Shown: piece after piece, positions 1 to 8,043 of the stretch
How positions within the stretch are numbered: position 1 is the first letter of the stretch
How the letters are laid out: every line of letters begins with the position of its first letter
Virus record (IMG/VR): IMGVR_UViG_3300033143_001671
Location: 1-31,156 of that record
Direction: 5' to 3' (one strand)
DNA from: a virus
Length of the DNA stretch: 31,156 bases
The notes under the pieces: model-generated
The model's input: only the letters and a program-made list of their open reading frames with translations
What the model was told of the DNA's origin: nothing
The model's database searches: none
Translations under genes and position numbers: made by a program

Positions 1-363
1 CAGAGCTTCAAGGTTGCTGTCAGTTAGCTTGTATTCAAGCTCTATGAAGTCCAATTCCTTGAAGGTGAGAGGTTGGTTGATTGCCAAGGTACATTTCATA
101 CCCATCAGCATACAGGCCGCATACGACCCGGAATAATTCTGGATTACTCCATTCACATCCCTTCGAGTACCACCATTGAAGGCGTATAACCCGGCCTTGC
201 TGTTAAGCGTCTGTGCTGCCGTAACCGCCGCTGCGATATCGGTTGCCAAGACTCCCGTCTTCCACGGAGCCCCTACAAGGAACTGCCGTTCTTTCCGTCC
301 GGTCACTGCGCTCATTGCCTCACAATGGGTTTTGATAGGCGCGTGTACCGCCGCCAGCGGGTC
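1..363 (-). CDS. Tail sheath protein, continuation in the +1 frame (3' end beyond window)
   Basis: From 363 down to 1 the minus strand is open for 121 codons in a frame shifted +1 from the upstream sheath reading frame. There is no start codon close to the junction, so this is a continuation rather than a separate gene. The translation begins DPLAAVHAPIKTH and includes GRKERQFLVGAPW, followed by an alternating alpha/beta region and ending KLTDSNLEAL at the window edge. A GR(K)ER.(F/I).VG stretch is what sheath proteins usually carry in the middle of the chain, soon after the segment where the upstream frame stops. Joined, the two parts give at least 431 residues, still short of a normal sheath C-terminus. 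The continuation is clear from the sequence; whether the frame change is biological or an error is not. Confidence 0.75.
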
Positions 364-370
364 AGGTGTC
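361..370 (-). other. Frame change inside the sheath gene (candidate +1 frameshift site ACC-UGA-C)
   Basis: The sheath frame reads ATG GAC ACC TGA C at the junction. Skipping one base at the UGA gives ACC then GAC CCG CTG, which continues the sheath. UGA followed by C is the weak stop context used in the release factor 2 +1 frameshift, and the Listeria phage PSA +1 shift also uses a stop after a CC-ending codon. The slip from ACC to CCU would mispair at the first base, so it is not an ideal site. A single-base sequencing or assembly error, or a real inactivating mutation, explains the sequence equally well. Confidence 0.5.
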
Positions 371-1294
371 CATCTGCAACAAGGCCGCTGTCCACTGGGT
401 CGTATCATAGTCACCCTCAACCGCTCCAACAAGGAACTCTGCGACACTGTTGTCCACGATTTCTACATTGGTTGCGAGGTTTCCCGCCGCCGCTGATACT
501 CTCGCAGACTGCGCGTTGATAACATCAAGCATCGCGTACATTGAAGATTCTGCTTCAACGGCTGCGGCGTTGATGTCCGCTGCGGTTACTCCGTCCAGTT
601 CCAGTGGGCTATCATTCTCACTGCCCGCAATCGCAAAACAGGTATAGCCAGTCTGGGCGTTGATGTACGTCGCCAATTCGCCGATAGTGCCATAATCATT
701 CAAGTCGATACTCAGTGGATTCGTGACATCTGTATCGAGTGTTTGTGCTGCACTGGTATTCACGATGGTCATACTGGACGCGCCGCCCGTATTCTCAATC
801 GAAAAACTCTTCTTCCAGATGTTGTCAAACTCCTCAACCGGATCGCTCTGAAACTCTATGGTGACTTTTTTACCGAACGTGTCGGTACTGGTCGCCACAG
901 TCACTTTAATCTGATTCGTATAGAGACCGTAATCCCTACTGGCCAGATTGATCTTTGTGACTGCCGACGCAACCAAGGCGAGCGCTGCCTGTGTTGCGGC
1001 GTTTACACGCATCGCGAAGATGCGCTGGGGGCTTAGTCCTCCCCCCGGACTGAATGCAAGTCGAACAGCCTCCATCAAAGGTCCGCCACGAAGAGCGTCC
1101 ACTGCTTCGGCGATGGTATTGAACTGTAGAAGGGTAGCGGGCTGACCCCCCGTACATTGGCCCATAACCACGCCATTGTTAGCAGAGGCAAGCCCCGCAG
1201 CACCTTTCACCGAGTCGATACGTGAGTATGCTCCCGGTATGATGTGCGAACTGATCTGACCAGCACTTTGGAATGTGCGATAATTCAGACTCAT
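362..1294 (-). CDS. Contractile tail sheath protein, N-terminal part
   Basis: The 310-aa frame begins MSLNYRTFQSAGQISSHIIPGAYSR, the usual opening of a phage sheath: a short N-terminal arm followed by a PGAYSRID-type segment. The sheath polymer surrounds the tail tube and contracts to drive it through the host envelope. Residues 30-100 give the first alpha/beta part (GPLMEAVRLAFSPG); residues 110-235 look like a beta-rich inserted domain. The frame stops at UGA just after YDTTQWTAALLQMDT, in the middle of what should be the conserved core. ATG at 1294 overlaps the upstream stop as ATGA and has a GGAGGG ribosome site. Its position directly after neck and tail-terminator genes fits the standard myovirus order. 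Family assignment rests on pattern recognition, not a search. Confidence 0.8.
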   Translation of the reverse strand: MSLNYRTFQSAGQISSHIIPGAYSRIDSVKGAAGLASANNGVVMGQCTGGQPATLLQFNTIAEAVDALRGGPLMEAVRLAFSPGGGLSPQRIFAMRVNAATQAALALVASAVTKINLASRDYGLYTNQIKVTVATSTDTFGKKVTIEFQSDPVEEFDNIWKKSFSIENTGGASSMTIVNTSAAQTLDTDVTNPLSIDLNDYGTIGELATYINAQTGYTCFAIAGSENDSPLELDGVTAADINAAAVEAESSMYAMLDVINAQSARVSAAAGNLATNVEIVDNSVAEFLVGAVEGDYDTTQWTAALLQMDT

Positions 1295-1479
1295 TTGTTA
1301 CCCTCCAATACTGATTTTAAGGTTTTTGCCCACTCAGCTTTTGTTTTTAGTATACCACGATACTGCCCTTCAACATAGGCCCTCGTGTACGGATGTATAT
1401 CCGGTACTTCGAGTTCTATGTACTTAAAGGCAGGGTATTTCGGTTCTTTTTTAGTTCTGGTAGAACTTGTCTTAGCCAT
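1291..1479 (-). CDS. Small 62-aa protein before the sheath gene
   Basis: This 62-aa lysine-rich protein opens MAKTSSTRTKKEPKYPAF and has no signal peptide or membrane segment. It has a good ribosome site (GGGGG seven bases before ATG) and its stop overlaps the sheath start as ATGA, so the two are probably translationally coupled. Residues 30-60 (VEGQYRGILKTKAEWAKTL) look helical. The N-terminal MAKT plus Lys/Thr run resembles that of the 107-aa zinc-ribbon protein at 11472-11149. Small proteins at this spot in other phages are often unannotated. I do not recognise a family and give no function. Confidence 0.7.
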   Translation of the reverse strand: MAKTSSTRTKKEPKYPAFKYIELEVPDIHPYTRAYVEGQYRGILKTKAEWAKTLKSVLEGNK

Positions 1480-1487
1480 ATAACCCC

Positions 1488-2264
1488 CTATACAGCCCCC
1501 AACGTGAAATACGTCGGTAAGGTCTGTGTATCTATTGATGCGATACTCGTCAATGAGGTATCAAATACCGTTGCCCGATGGTTCATAGCGAGCGTCACAG
1601 TAATATTTGATCCATATAGAAGAGTCCCAAAATCGAGGTTTATATCCCCCGAACGTCGTCCTTGTATTCCTGACAGGTCATACCCATCCACATTGTGTAG
1701 ATCAATTCTCTTCTGAGTTACAAAGTGGGCAACCATATCAAACAGAAAACTCGTTACCTCTTTGCTCTCACTCCACACATTGAAATCGATGCTATGACTC
1801 GTATGATATTGCTTTGTTATCCCTACAATCGACCCGGTTGCTGCGACCCTTGCCAGAACCTTTGCCCAGCCTGCGTCAGAGCAGAACACTTCCTTCGCGT
1901 CCCGGTAACCGCCCATGTTTACAATATCTTCCTCACTCCAAATGGCCGCTGTGTATTCGTCGCCCATAACCTCAACATCTTCTTGCATTGTCGAGTCGAC
2001 CACGGTCACTGCCGGAAATACGTTCGTACTCTGACTCTGCCCCAGTACCTCCTGAGACAGAAGGATCGCGAACGGGTGGACCGTACCCACTCTGATATTG
2101 TCAAAGTTGGGGAACAGTTGAGAATATCCAACCGTCTGAAGAAAGTCCCTGACCTCTCGGGCCAGCTTGATCTCTGGATTCTCAGACTCCAACAAATAGA
2201 TGAATCGATCATTTGCAGCTACGGGTCTGACCTCTGCTCTGGATGTCTTGTAAATATTTCCCAT
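1488..2264 (-). CDS. Probable tail terminator / tail completion protein
   Basis: This 258-aa protein lies between an HK97 gp10-like gene and the tail sheath, the place where contractile phages encode the protein that caps the tail and joins it to the neck. It has no transmembrane or signal segment and looks like a mixed alpha/beta fold (IKLAREVRDFLQTVG near the N-terminus, GSNITVTLAMNHRA near the C-terminus). The ATG at 2264 shares its A with the upstream stop (TGATG); a GTG one codon earlier is the alternative. An AGGA lies nine bases upstream. The assignment comes from gene order and size; a neck protein of another type cannot be excluded. Confidence 0.55.
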   Translation of the reverse strand: MGNIYKTSRAEVRPVAANDRFIYLLESENPEIKLAREVRDFLQTVGYSQLFPNFDNIRVGTVHPFAILLSQEVLGQSQSTNVFPAVTVVDSTMQEDVEVMGDEYTAAIWSEEDIVNMGGYRDAKEVFCSDAGWAKVLARVAATGSIVGITKQYHTSHSIDFNVWSESKEVTSFLFDMVAHFVTQKRIDLHNVDGYDLSGIQGRRSGDINLDFGTLLYGSNITVTLAMNHRATVFDTSLTSIASIDTQTLPTYFTLGAV

Positions 2265-3142
2265 CACTTCATATCCTGTTCGAGCGCACGCTGTAGAATC
2301 TCTTCAGCATACGGTCGCATGTAATCTACTACCGCCTGACGCACGGGCCATGGCGGTTGCTCAGGTACGATCCACGACATCGGGTCACTCCCAGCCGATA
2401 CGACCCTGAAGGTAAGGTAGCTTGATGACTTCGCTTTCTGAGTCGACGCCTGCATTGCTACCATACCCGCATATCGTCCAGCCTTCTGAGTGTATTCACC
2501 CATCGTCTTGCCGCCCTTGGTTATGGTCTTTTTCTGGATTCCCCGCTTAGACTTCCTATCAAACCGAGTCCCCCATGAATAATCCCGTCCTCCCTGACTA
2601 TTGTTATCCACTGTGGACCGTCCCCCGGTAGGTGACGCCCCGGCTGCTTTCTTCTGATCCGCATCCTTAACCTGTGAACTGAAACTCTTATATACAGATA
2701 TCGGCATAGGGTTATTCCTGAACTGATCGCTTCCCGGAGTCCCGTGCCTGAATGCCACTATGTTATATCGGCCTTTCTTACCTACCTTACTCTTCGGACC
2801 CTTCAACAGTCCTTCCTTCAGATCAATCAGACCGTGCCCTCTTTCCAGAAGGTCTGTGACTGACATACCGTTCTTTGTCGTATACGATGTGAAAACTTCC
2901 CATGATGTCGGGCTGATCTGCCTCCGTTCAATAGTCCTGTGATACTGCTTTGAGTTGACCACAAACGGCAATCCGGGAAGGTGCCCACCGGCAGCTACCC
3001 TCATCCACGCTTCCTGATACATCGTACTGAGCTTTTCGACTGCCAGCATCGTAGTGCTGAGTACCAGATTCCCTTTGCCCTTCGACATGAGTTGAACGAA
3101 CTCGGGAACGATCTCTTGTGCTGTTACAGTCAGGGTCTTCAT
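2264..3142 (-). CDS. HK97 gp10-like head-tail/tail completion protein
   Basis: This 292-aa basic protein resembles HK97 gp10-type neck or tail-completion proteins, which sit between the connector and the tail. The C-terminus carries the recognisable part: TFRVVSAGSDPMSWIVPEQ followed by a helix (VVDYMRPYAEEILQRAL), typical of this family. The middle (residues 165-225) is rich in Gly, Lys, Ser and Arg and looks disordered, making the protein longer than the usual 120-170 residues of the family. It starts at an ATG sharing a base with the upstream stop (TGATG) and its own stop overlaps the next start. Neighbouring connector-like and terminator-like genes support the role. Confidence 0.6.
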   Translation of the reverse strand: MKTLTVTAQEIVPEFVQLMSKGKGNLVLSTTMLAVEKLSTMYQEAWMRVAAGGHLPGLPFVVNSKQYHRTIERRQISPTSWEVFTSYTTKNGMSVTDLLERGHGLIDLKEGLLKGPKSKVGKKGRYNIVAFRHGTPGSDQFRNNPMPISVYKSFSSQVKDADQKKAAGASPTGGRSTVDNNSQGGRDYSWGTRFDRKSKRGIQKKTITKGGKTMGEYTQKAGRYAGMVAMQASTQKAKSSSYLTFRVVSAGSDPMSWIVPEQPPWPVRQAVVDYMRPYAEEILQRALEQDMK

Positions 3143-4260
3143 CAGTATATCACCTTATCATGGAGCCGGTCCTTCAGTTTAACACTGACACGGTTCACGA
3201 ACGCTTTATTCTCTGAGTTCCGCAGCGTATGAAGGTTGGTCAAGGCTGTGAACGTCGGATGGTAGGTAAACTGGGCCGTATATGGAATTGCAGGCTTCGT
3301 AACGTTCCATTTTAGTTCATTTCGACCAAAAACCTCTACATCGTTGCCCGGACCGGTCGTATAATCGGTTCCGTCCTTCGTGATCACCCTCAAAACCCTA
3401 CTCAGATCATAATAGGCTGTCACCACGTCGTTTCCTGCCACTAACGAGGGTTGAATTACCACCGAACCGATCTGCTCCTGCGAGAGGGCTGTGAATAGGT
3501 CCTCTGGCGCTGGTTGAGCCCAGTAAGGAACCACAAGTATTGCATCCGCATCTTCAAGGACATACGGCTGCTCGTACCTGATTCTCCCGGAGACGCCGGT
3601 AAGCATGAAGTCAAACGGCTTCACATACGTATAATCCACTTCTAAAACGTCACCAACTTCCCATGTACCCATAGCAGTGAGGGTGATATATTCCTTTGTA
3701 GCACTCGCAACCGTATAGGTCTCTGTCTTGGTCGTATTATATACTCGGGTTACCTCATCAACAGATCCCTCATATGATTTGCCCTTCTCTATGAACCGGG
3801 CGGCCACTACTCTCAACACGTTGGTAGCGTAGACATCAGAGTTCTCGTCGGTCACGGCTACCAGTGGTGAATAGGTATAGGTTGTAGTCAGAAGCCGGTG
3901 CAATGCTGGATAAGGTGGGTCGAGTTGAATATAGGACCCATCAGCCGGTTGCGATACAGCCAGCACAAGCGGCACATCCTTATGAAAGACTTGCGGCGTT
4001 CCTATTACAGGTATGTACTTTGGATATACTCGACCGGTGCTGCTATGCCTTGCCACCTCATCAAGAATCTGAAAGCTGTCCGGGTTCCTATAAATCGAAC
4101 CACGTCCCGCACATACGGTACAATTCGGATCGGGTCTCATCGTGTCAGGGTTCAGACAGGAACATTTGACAGCCTGCGTCCACCGGAGCCACTGTCCGTG
4201 TCGGGCGAGAGCTTCTTCATATCTGCGAACGGTTTGAAATGTCCTGAAGGCGTCAGCCAT
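3142..4260 (-). CDS. Neck / head-completion structural protein with N-terminal Cys4 cluster
   Basis: The 372-aa protein begins with a helical segment and then a compact Cys motif at residues 33-54: CSC, then PDPNCTVCAGRG, four cysteines spaced like a zinc ribbon or DnaJ-type knuckle. Phage neck proteins with a C.C...PDP.C..C.G.G signature are familiar from virion modules, but I cannot name one precisely. The rest is beta-rich (repeated YTVASATKEYITLT and DVLEVDYTYVKP stretches) with no membrane segment. GGGGAGAGGAT directly before ATG is a strong ribosome site. Position between the connector-like gene and the gp10-like gene suggests a role in closing the head or joining it to the tail. The cluster is seen; metal binding is inferred. 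Confidence 0.6.
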   Translation of the reverse strand: MADAFRTFQTVRRYEEALARHGQWLRWTQAVKCSCLNPDTMRPDPNCTVCAGRGSIYRNPDSFQILDEVARHSSTGRVYPKYIPVIGTPQVFHKDVPLVLAVSQPADGSYIQLDPPYPALHRLLTTTYTYSPLVAVTDENSDVYATNVLRVVAARFIEKGKSYEGSVDEVTRVYNTTKTETYTVASATKEYITLTAMGTWEVGDVLEVDYTYVKPFDFMLTGVSGRIRYEQPYVLEDADAILVVPYWAQPAPEDLFTALSQEQIGSVVIQPSLVAGNDVVTAYYDLSRVLRVITKDGTDYTTGPGNDVEVFGRNELKWNVTKPAIPYTAQFTYHPTFTALTNLHTLRNSENKAFVNRVSVKLKDRLHDKVIY

Positions 4261-4270
4261 ATCCTCTCCC

Positions 4271-5401
4271 CTACGTTATGATGCTGATCGGTATCGGTGC
4301 AAACTTGTACCGGTTCTTTTCCAACCATGAAGTAATTTCATCTGAATACTGTTTGATCCTCGCTCCAAAATAGGCGCTCGTTGCACTTTGAGTTGAGCTA
4401 AAGCTCTCACTGAGCCCATCCAGACTGACCGACTGGCTTGAGAATCCTGCCAGCAGCCCATCACCGATGACCGAGAGACACTTAATTGTAGCATATTTAG
4501 CTATCACACTTCTAAGCCCGTCCGGTACGAGGTCGGCATTCTTGTATCCGGTCTCATAATCGAACTCGAAAGCGTCAGGGTACTTGGCTCCATTATTTCT
4601 TGTCCATAAGGGACCATACACAGAGTACGGACCATAACTGAAACCGCCCTGCGGGAACATATGAACCTGTCCGAGTTGCTTCTCTACCCTGAGCCAGTCA
4701 TTCGCGATCATGTCCATAATCTCACCGCCGACCGGAGAGTTCCACTTCGCTCGGGTGACCTTGATGATCGGAAAATGCCTGAACTGAATGAAGCCATACT
4801 TGGTCCACAGTTGTGGATCGAACTCATAAGGCTCATCCTCATTGGTATAATCCACACCTTCTCGCCAGAGCCTCGACTGTACCAGTGAATCCGCTGGTCG
4901 TGTGACCCATGACTTTCGTCGGATGTCCATAGTCAAAAGGGATTCGAACTCGCTCACGGCTTCCCGTGCAATCTGCCGGAACTGCTCATCCTCCCATTCA
5001 CTCTGCGCAATGTCAGAACCGATACTATCGATTCCCCACATCATGGTATATCGTAAATCGTCAGGGGTGTAGATGTCTCCCCACTCTCCCGGAGGTGGTT
5101 TGTAATTTCCAAAGGTGTACCCGATCTTATCGACCTCTGTCCCACCCTGAATCGCTGCGGACTGATCACTCTCCGCCCCCGCCGGTTCTTTAAAATAGGA
5201 GGTCTTATACCACTTCGTACTGTCGCCTGCCGCATCATCATAATAGTATTTTGTCTGTTCAGGAATAAGCGGAAGCCGTGTATTTACATCAGTAATCTCA
5301 ACATACGCACCACCCTCAGTATCAGATCGATATATCTTGATCCGGTCATAGTATTCCAAAACATGAGAGATGTTATTTACGTCTACTAATAGTCTTACCA
5401 T
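4271..5401 (-). CDS. Head-tail connector (adaptor)-like protein
   Basis: The 376-aa protein has two parts. Residues 1-85 look like a fibronectin type III-like beta domain (RIKIYRSDTEGGAYVEI, then YYYDDAAGDSTKWYKTSYF). From about residue 108 it resembles phage connector proteins: YTPDDLRYTMMWGIDSI, a helix with REAVSEFESLLTMDIRRKSW, a beta region, and a C-terminal helix with DGLSESFSSTQSATSAYFGA, a stretch I associate with neck or connector proteins of many phages. Such proteins bind below the portal and form the surface to which the tail attaches. ATG at 5401 shares a base with the upstream stop (TGATG). The connector call fits the downstream neck, terminator and sheath order. Confidence 0.65.
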   Translation of the reverse strand: MVRLLVDVNNISHVLEYYDRIKIYRSDTEGGAYVEITDVNTRLPLIPEQTKYYYDDAAGDSTKWYKTSYFKEPAGAESDQSAAIQGGTEVDKIGYTFGNYKPPPGEWGDIYTPDDLRYTMMWGIDSIGSDIAQSEWEDEQFRQIAREAVSEFESLLTMDIRRKSWVTRPADSLVQSRLWREGVDYTNEDEPYEFDPQLWTKYGFIQFRHFPIIKVTRAKWNSPVGGEIMDMIANDWLRVEKQLGQVHMFPQGGFSYGPYSVYGPLWTRNNGAKYPDAFEFDYETGYKNADLVPDGLRSVIAKYATIKCLSVIGDGLLAGFSSQSVSLDGLSESFSSTQSATSAYFGARIKQYSDEITSWLEKNRYKFAPIPISIIT

Positions 5402-5586
5402 CAGTTTCCTCCTGTCAGGGCGCTCGTTATTTCAGGGGCAACAATCTTCGCCCCTGCTGCATCGGGTTCACCCGTAACCTCTGCCTCCGCTATCTCCGGC
5501 TCTTTGGGAATACTCGCCCCTGCCACACTGGGAGACCCCGGAAGTGACGCAATCGTCAACGGTGTGAATGCCGGATCAGTAGCCAT
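5401..5586 (-). CDS. 61-aa Pro/Ala/Glu protein with 11-residue tandem repeats
   Basis: This small acidic protein consists mostly of four consecutive 11-residue units at residues 14-57: SLPGSPSVAGA, SIPKEPEIAEA, EVTGEPDAAGA and KIVAPEITSAL. The common pattern is hydrophobic at position 2, Pro at position 6 and Ala at the last position. It overlaps the end of the upstream 70-aa gene by 11 bases and has AAGGGG before its ATG, so it is probably expressed by coupling. The adjacent 70-aa protein contains a similar unit (ALPGGPELVKA). I know no family. An extended spacer or assembly peptide is possible, but this is only inference. Confidence 0.6.
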   Translation of the reverse strand: MATDPAFTPLTIASLPGSPSVAGASIPKEPEIAEAEVTGEPDAAGAKIVAPEITSALTGGN

Positions 5587-5788
5587 AAACCAAACCCCTT
5601 ATTATCAATTGTAACACACGATATACAGATGTCGGAGTGTGGGCCTTAACAAGCTCGGGACCTCCCGGAAGTGCCGCCCTTTCCAAGCTCGGAGTGAATG
5701 TGGGTAGAATACCCGCTCCCACACCCTCACCAAACCCATCCGTAATAATAAGATTGCTGTCTCCATACCCTTCAAGAATCAAACTCAC
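5576..5788 (-). CDS. 70-aa protein of unknown function after the fibre gene
   Basis: The gene starts at GTG, overlapping the stop of the 749-aa fibre gene as GTGA, with GAGAGGG at ribosome-site distance. Its product is Gly-rich at the N-terminus (GYGDSNLIITDGFGEGVGAG), then has a Pro/Ala segment with one ALPGGPELVKA unit like those repeated in the following 61-aa protein, and ends in a short hydrophobic stretch (VLQLIIRGLVYGY) too short to be a sure membrane helix. Tight coupling on both sides supports a real gene. The GYGD..LI.DG.G opening looks like a turn of beta structure and may associate with the fibre. No family recognised. Confidence 0.55.
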   Translation of the reverse strand: MSLILEGYGDSNLIITDGFGEGVGAGILPTFTPSLERAALPGGPELVKAHTPTSVYRVLQLIIRGLVYGY

Positions 5789-8034
5789 ACCCGAACCCTC
5801 TCAAAAACATTCTGATAGGCAGGGTTACCATCTACATCCAATAAATTAAAACGCATGACCTCAGTCACATTATCAGCCTTATAGAAAATCTCTTGATTGG
5901 CGTCCTCATCTATGAGCCTTCGTCCACCAGCCTGATCCCACAATAGGACCATAAACTCACCCATGCTTCCAGATATCGGAGTACCCGGAACAAGGTCCCA
6001 CACCGCCGCAGATATGGTATTCAGAGACTTAATGGTATCTATCACTGTCATCCCGGCTGAGTTGTCAGTCACGATTCCTGTACCTTTGATTATTGCCAAA
6101 CCACCTGTACAGGAAGCATCCAGTATGATAGTTACCTCACGGGCGCTTATATCAACAACACATCCCGCCACCGCATTCACTATCTGAACAGTTCCCGCAT
6201 CGGCTATTAAAGAAACTGTCGAAGCTACACCGTTGAAGTCGATGATCGTCGGCACGCTTCCAAATGATACATTCCGTCCACTGACAAGACTCCCTGCTCC
6301 GAGCGTTATGGTATTGTACAGTCCACAACCCTCCATCAGGAGACTTGCCGTCACGGTGATCCCGTCAACGAGACAATCAATAAACTGACAGTTGACCAGT
6401 GCGGCAGCCCCGGCGATATACAGTCTTTCAAATCCACAATTGGTATACGTATCAGCAACCCCGAGCGTGAATACATCCGAGACTACTGCCCCGGCTCCGA
6501 AGAAACTGTACCCGCTAAACGATTGTCCCGGCGTAACCGCTCCTTTGACTGAATACCTATACAGGTTGTAGTTGGCAGCTATCAAGATCGCATCAGCAAA
6601 GTCATCTACCGGAGCGCTTATCGTACCGAACGGAAATACCGTTCCTGAATCGCCACTACCAGAATCATAATAAACCTGATCCCACGTCGGAATCGTAATG
6701 CTCTCAGGATTGATCAACTCGTTATCGACCGTCGCACCGTTAGAATTATCAGTGAGTTTCGCAGTACCTCGACAAACAATCGTTCCACCGGTCACCGTCG
6801 ATTCCAAGATGATCTGCCCTGTAGCCATATCAATACTGACCGCATCGGCTCCTGTCTTGTTGATGAGTCTAATCCCACCATTGTACCCACGAAGTGCCAG
6901 CGGTTGACCTGCTCCACCGCAATCTATTGTCGGAGTCGCTTGTCCCGGCACACCACTGAAACAGTTCAGGATATGAGCAACTGCTGACCCACCTAACGTG
7001 ATTATTCCAAGAAGAATAGAGTCGTGAATCTCTCCGTTGACATAGTTCAGCGTACCTACATGACAATGCTCTATCGTCGTCCCACCATCCAGCACCCCTG
7101 AAACGGTACAGTCTCGTATCTCACAGTTGAGAGTTAGTGCATTTGTACCTATAACCAAAGCAGTCTGGGTAGCATTCCTGCCGATCAGCGTGAAGTTCGC
7201 TACGTTGTCTCCCGATCCTAATGTGATATTGGACAACATCTGTAGCGTATCAAATCCTTTCACGTTAGCAATCAGAACCGCATCAGGTATGTTGTCCACC
7301 GGAAACTCTCTCGTACCTATTGGATAACCAATACCAGAGATTCCAGAACCGGTATCCACCCACACCGCATTCTGATAACTACTGTACTGGATTGCTTCAA
7401 GTTCCTGCGTGGTACCCGATGATGATGATTCCTTCGAGACTGTGGTAAACGCGGTTGATATGAGCGCCGGTATCGGGTCGCCTACGTCATCAACCGCTAC
7501 CAGATTCCCAGATTTAATATCGCACTCTACCACATGATAAAAGCTATACCCGTCTCCCGATTCCCACGTATCATCTGACCCACCCGTTAGTGGGTAGGTT
7601 TTCACGTGGGTCGCGTCTATCCGCTCAATGACTGTCGCCAGTGAACCATCGGTGTTGTTGAAAGCGACATCCCCCGGCTCGATCAGATCTGAAACGAAGT
7701 CAGCCAAACCATCGGTAAGGATAACGCCGGGGAGTCCATTTGTTGTTTCTCCTGCTGTGGTGGTCCCTGTAGAGGAAACGGTAACCCGTTGCTCAAACGC
7801 CAGTTGAGCATTCTGCAACGTAGCGGTGATACTTACTAACGAAGCCCCACCAAGCGCTTCCTTTCCACCAGCATCGAGTAATGGTTTATCGTCAAGGCTT
7901 TCCTGTGCTGGCTCAAGTATACCGCGAATGGTATCCACCAAATCTTGAACTGAGATGGTAATGGACGGAGCCTCGACTACTATTACCCGAGGACTCCTCC
8001 ACCATTCTACATGAACATCTGACCGTTCAGCCAC
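5785..8034 (-). CDS. Fibre/decoration protein with two tandem beta-helix units
   Basis: The 749-aa protein has an N-terminal segment (1-60, with an SLDDKPLLDAGGKEAL helix), a beta region, and then the same unit of about 220 residues twice: residues 222-444 and 452-672. Each starts VWVDTGSGISG or VYYDSGSGDSG, runs through a PVDN(I)PDA(V)LIA helix, then short beta strands with Cys/Asn-containing turns typical of a right-handed beta-helix, and ends GTAKLTDNSNGATV or GTGIVTDNSAGMTV. The C-terminal 70 residues (DEDANQEIFYKADNVTEVMRF) form a separate domain. Beta-helices of this kind build phage fibres and tailspikes. There is no visible catalytic motif. GTG start with GGGAGAAAGT before it; it lies ten bases after the 1033-aa gene and is probably cotranscribed. 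Confidence 0.7.
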   Translation of the reverse strand: MAERSDVHVEWWRSPRVIVVEAPSITISVQDLVDTIRGILEPAQESLDDKPLLDAGGKEALGGASLVSITATLQNAQLAFEQRVTVSSTGTTTAGETTNGLPGVILTDGLADFVSDLIEPGDVAFNNTDGSLATVIERIDATHVKTYPLTGGSDDTWESGDGYSFYHVVECDIKSGNLVAVDDVGDPIPALISTAFTTVSKESSSSGTTQELEAIQYSSYQNAVWVDTGSGISGIGYPIGTREFPVDNIPDAVLIANVKGFDTLQMLSNITLGSGDNVANFTLIGRNATQTALVIGTNALTLNCEIRDCTVSGVLDGGTTIEHCHVGTLNYVNGEIHDSILLGIITLGGSAVAHILNCFSGVPGQATPTIDCGGAGQPLALRGYNGGIRLINKTGADAVSIDMATGQIILESTVTGGTIVCRGTAKLTDNSNGATVDNELINPESITIPTWDQVYYDSGSGDSGTVFPFGTISAPVDDFADAILIAANYNLYRYSVKGAVTPGQSFSGYSFFGAGAVVSDVFTLGVADTYTNCGFERLYIAGAAALVNCQFIDCLVDGITVTASLLMEGCGLYNTITLGAGSLVSGRNVSFGSVPTIIDFNGVASTVSLIADAGTVQIVNAVAGCVVDISAREVTIILDASCTGGLAIIKGTGIVTDNSAGMTVIDTIKSLNTISAAVWDLVPGTPISGSMGEFMVLLWDQAGGRRLIDEDANQEIFYKADNVTEVMRFNLLDVDGNPAYQNVFERVRV
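6019..7371 (-). repeat. Tandem duplication inside the 749-aa fibre gene
   Basis: Two consecutive units of about 665 bases (7371-6703 and 6681-6019) encode homologous beta-helix domains. Conserved markers in both copies are the D(S/T)GSG entry, the P(V)D(N/D)...DA(V/I)LIA helix, the ITLG(G/A)S(A/L)V turn and the TDNS(N/A)G exit. The protein similarity is obvious, but the units have diverged, so the duplication is not recent. Confidence 0.7.
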
Positions 8035-8043
8035 ACTTTCTCC

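Noticed and set aside
362-364. UGA read as an amino acid (recoded stop) in the sheath gene
   Set aside because: Reading on in the same frame soon meets another UGA and gives a sequence unlike a sheath, while the +1 frame continues convincingly. Many genes here also end in UGA, so the standard code holds.
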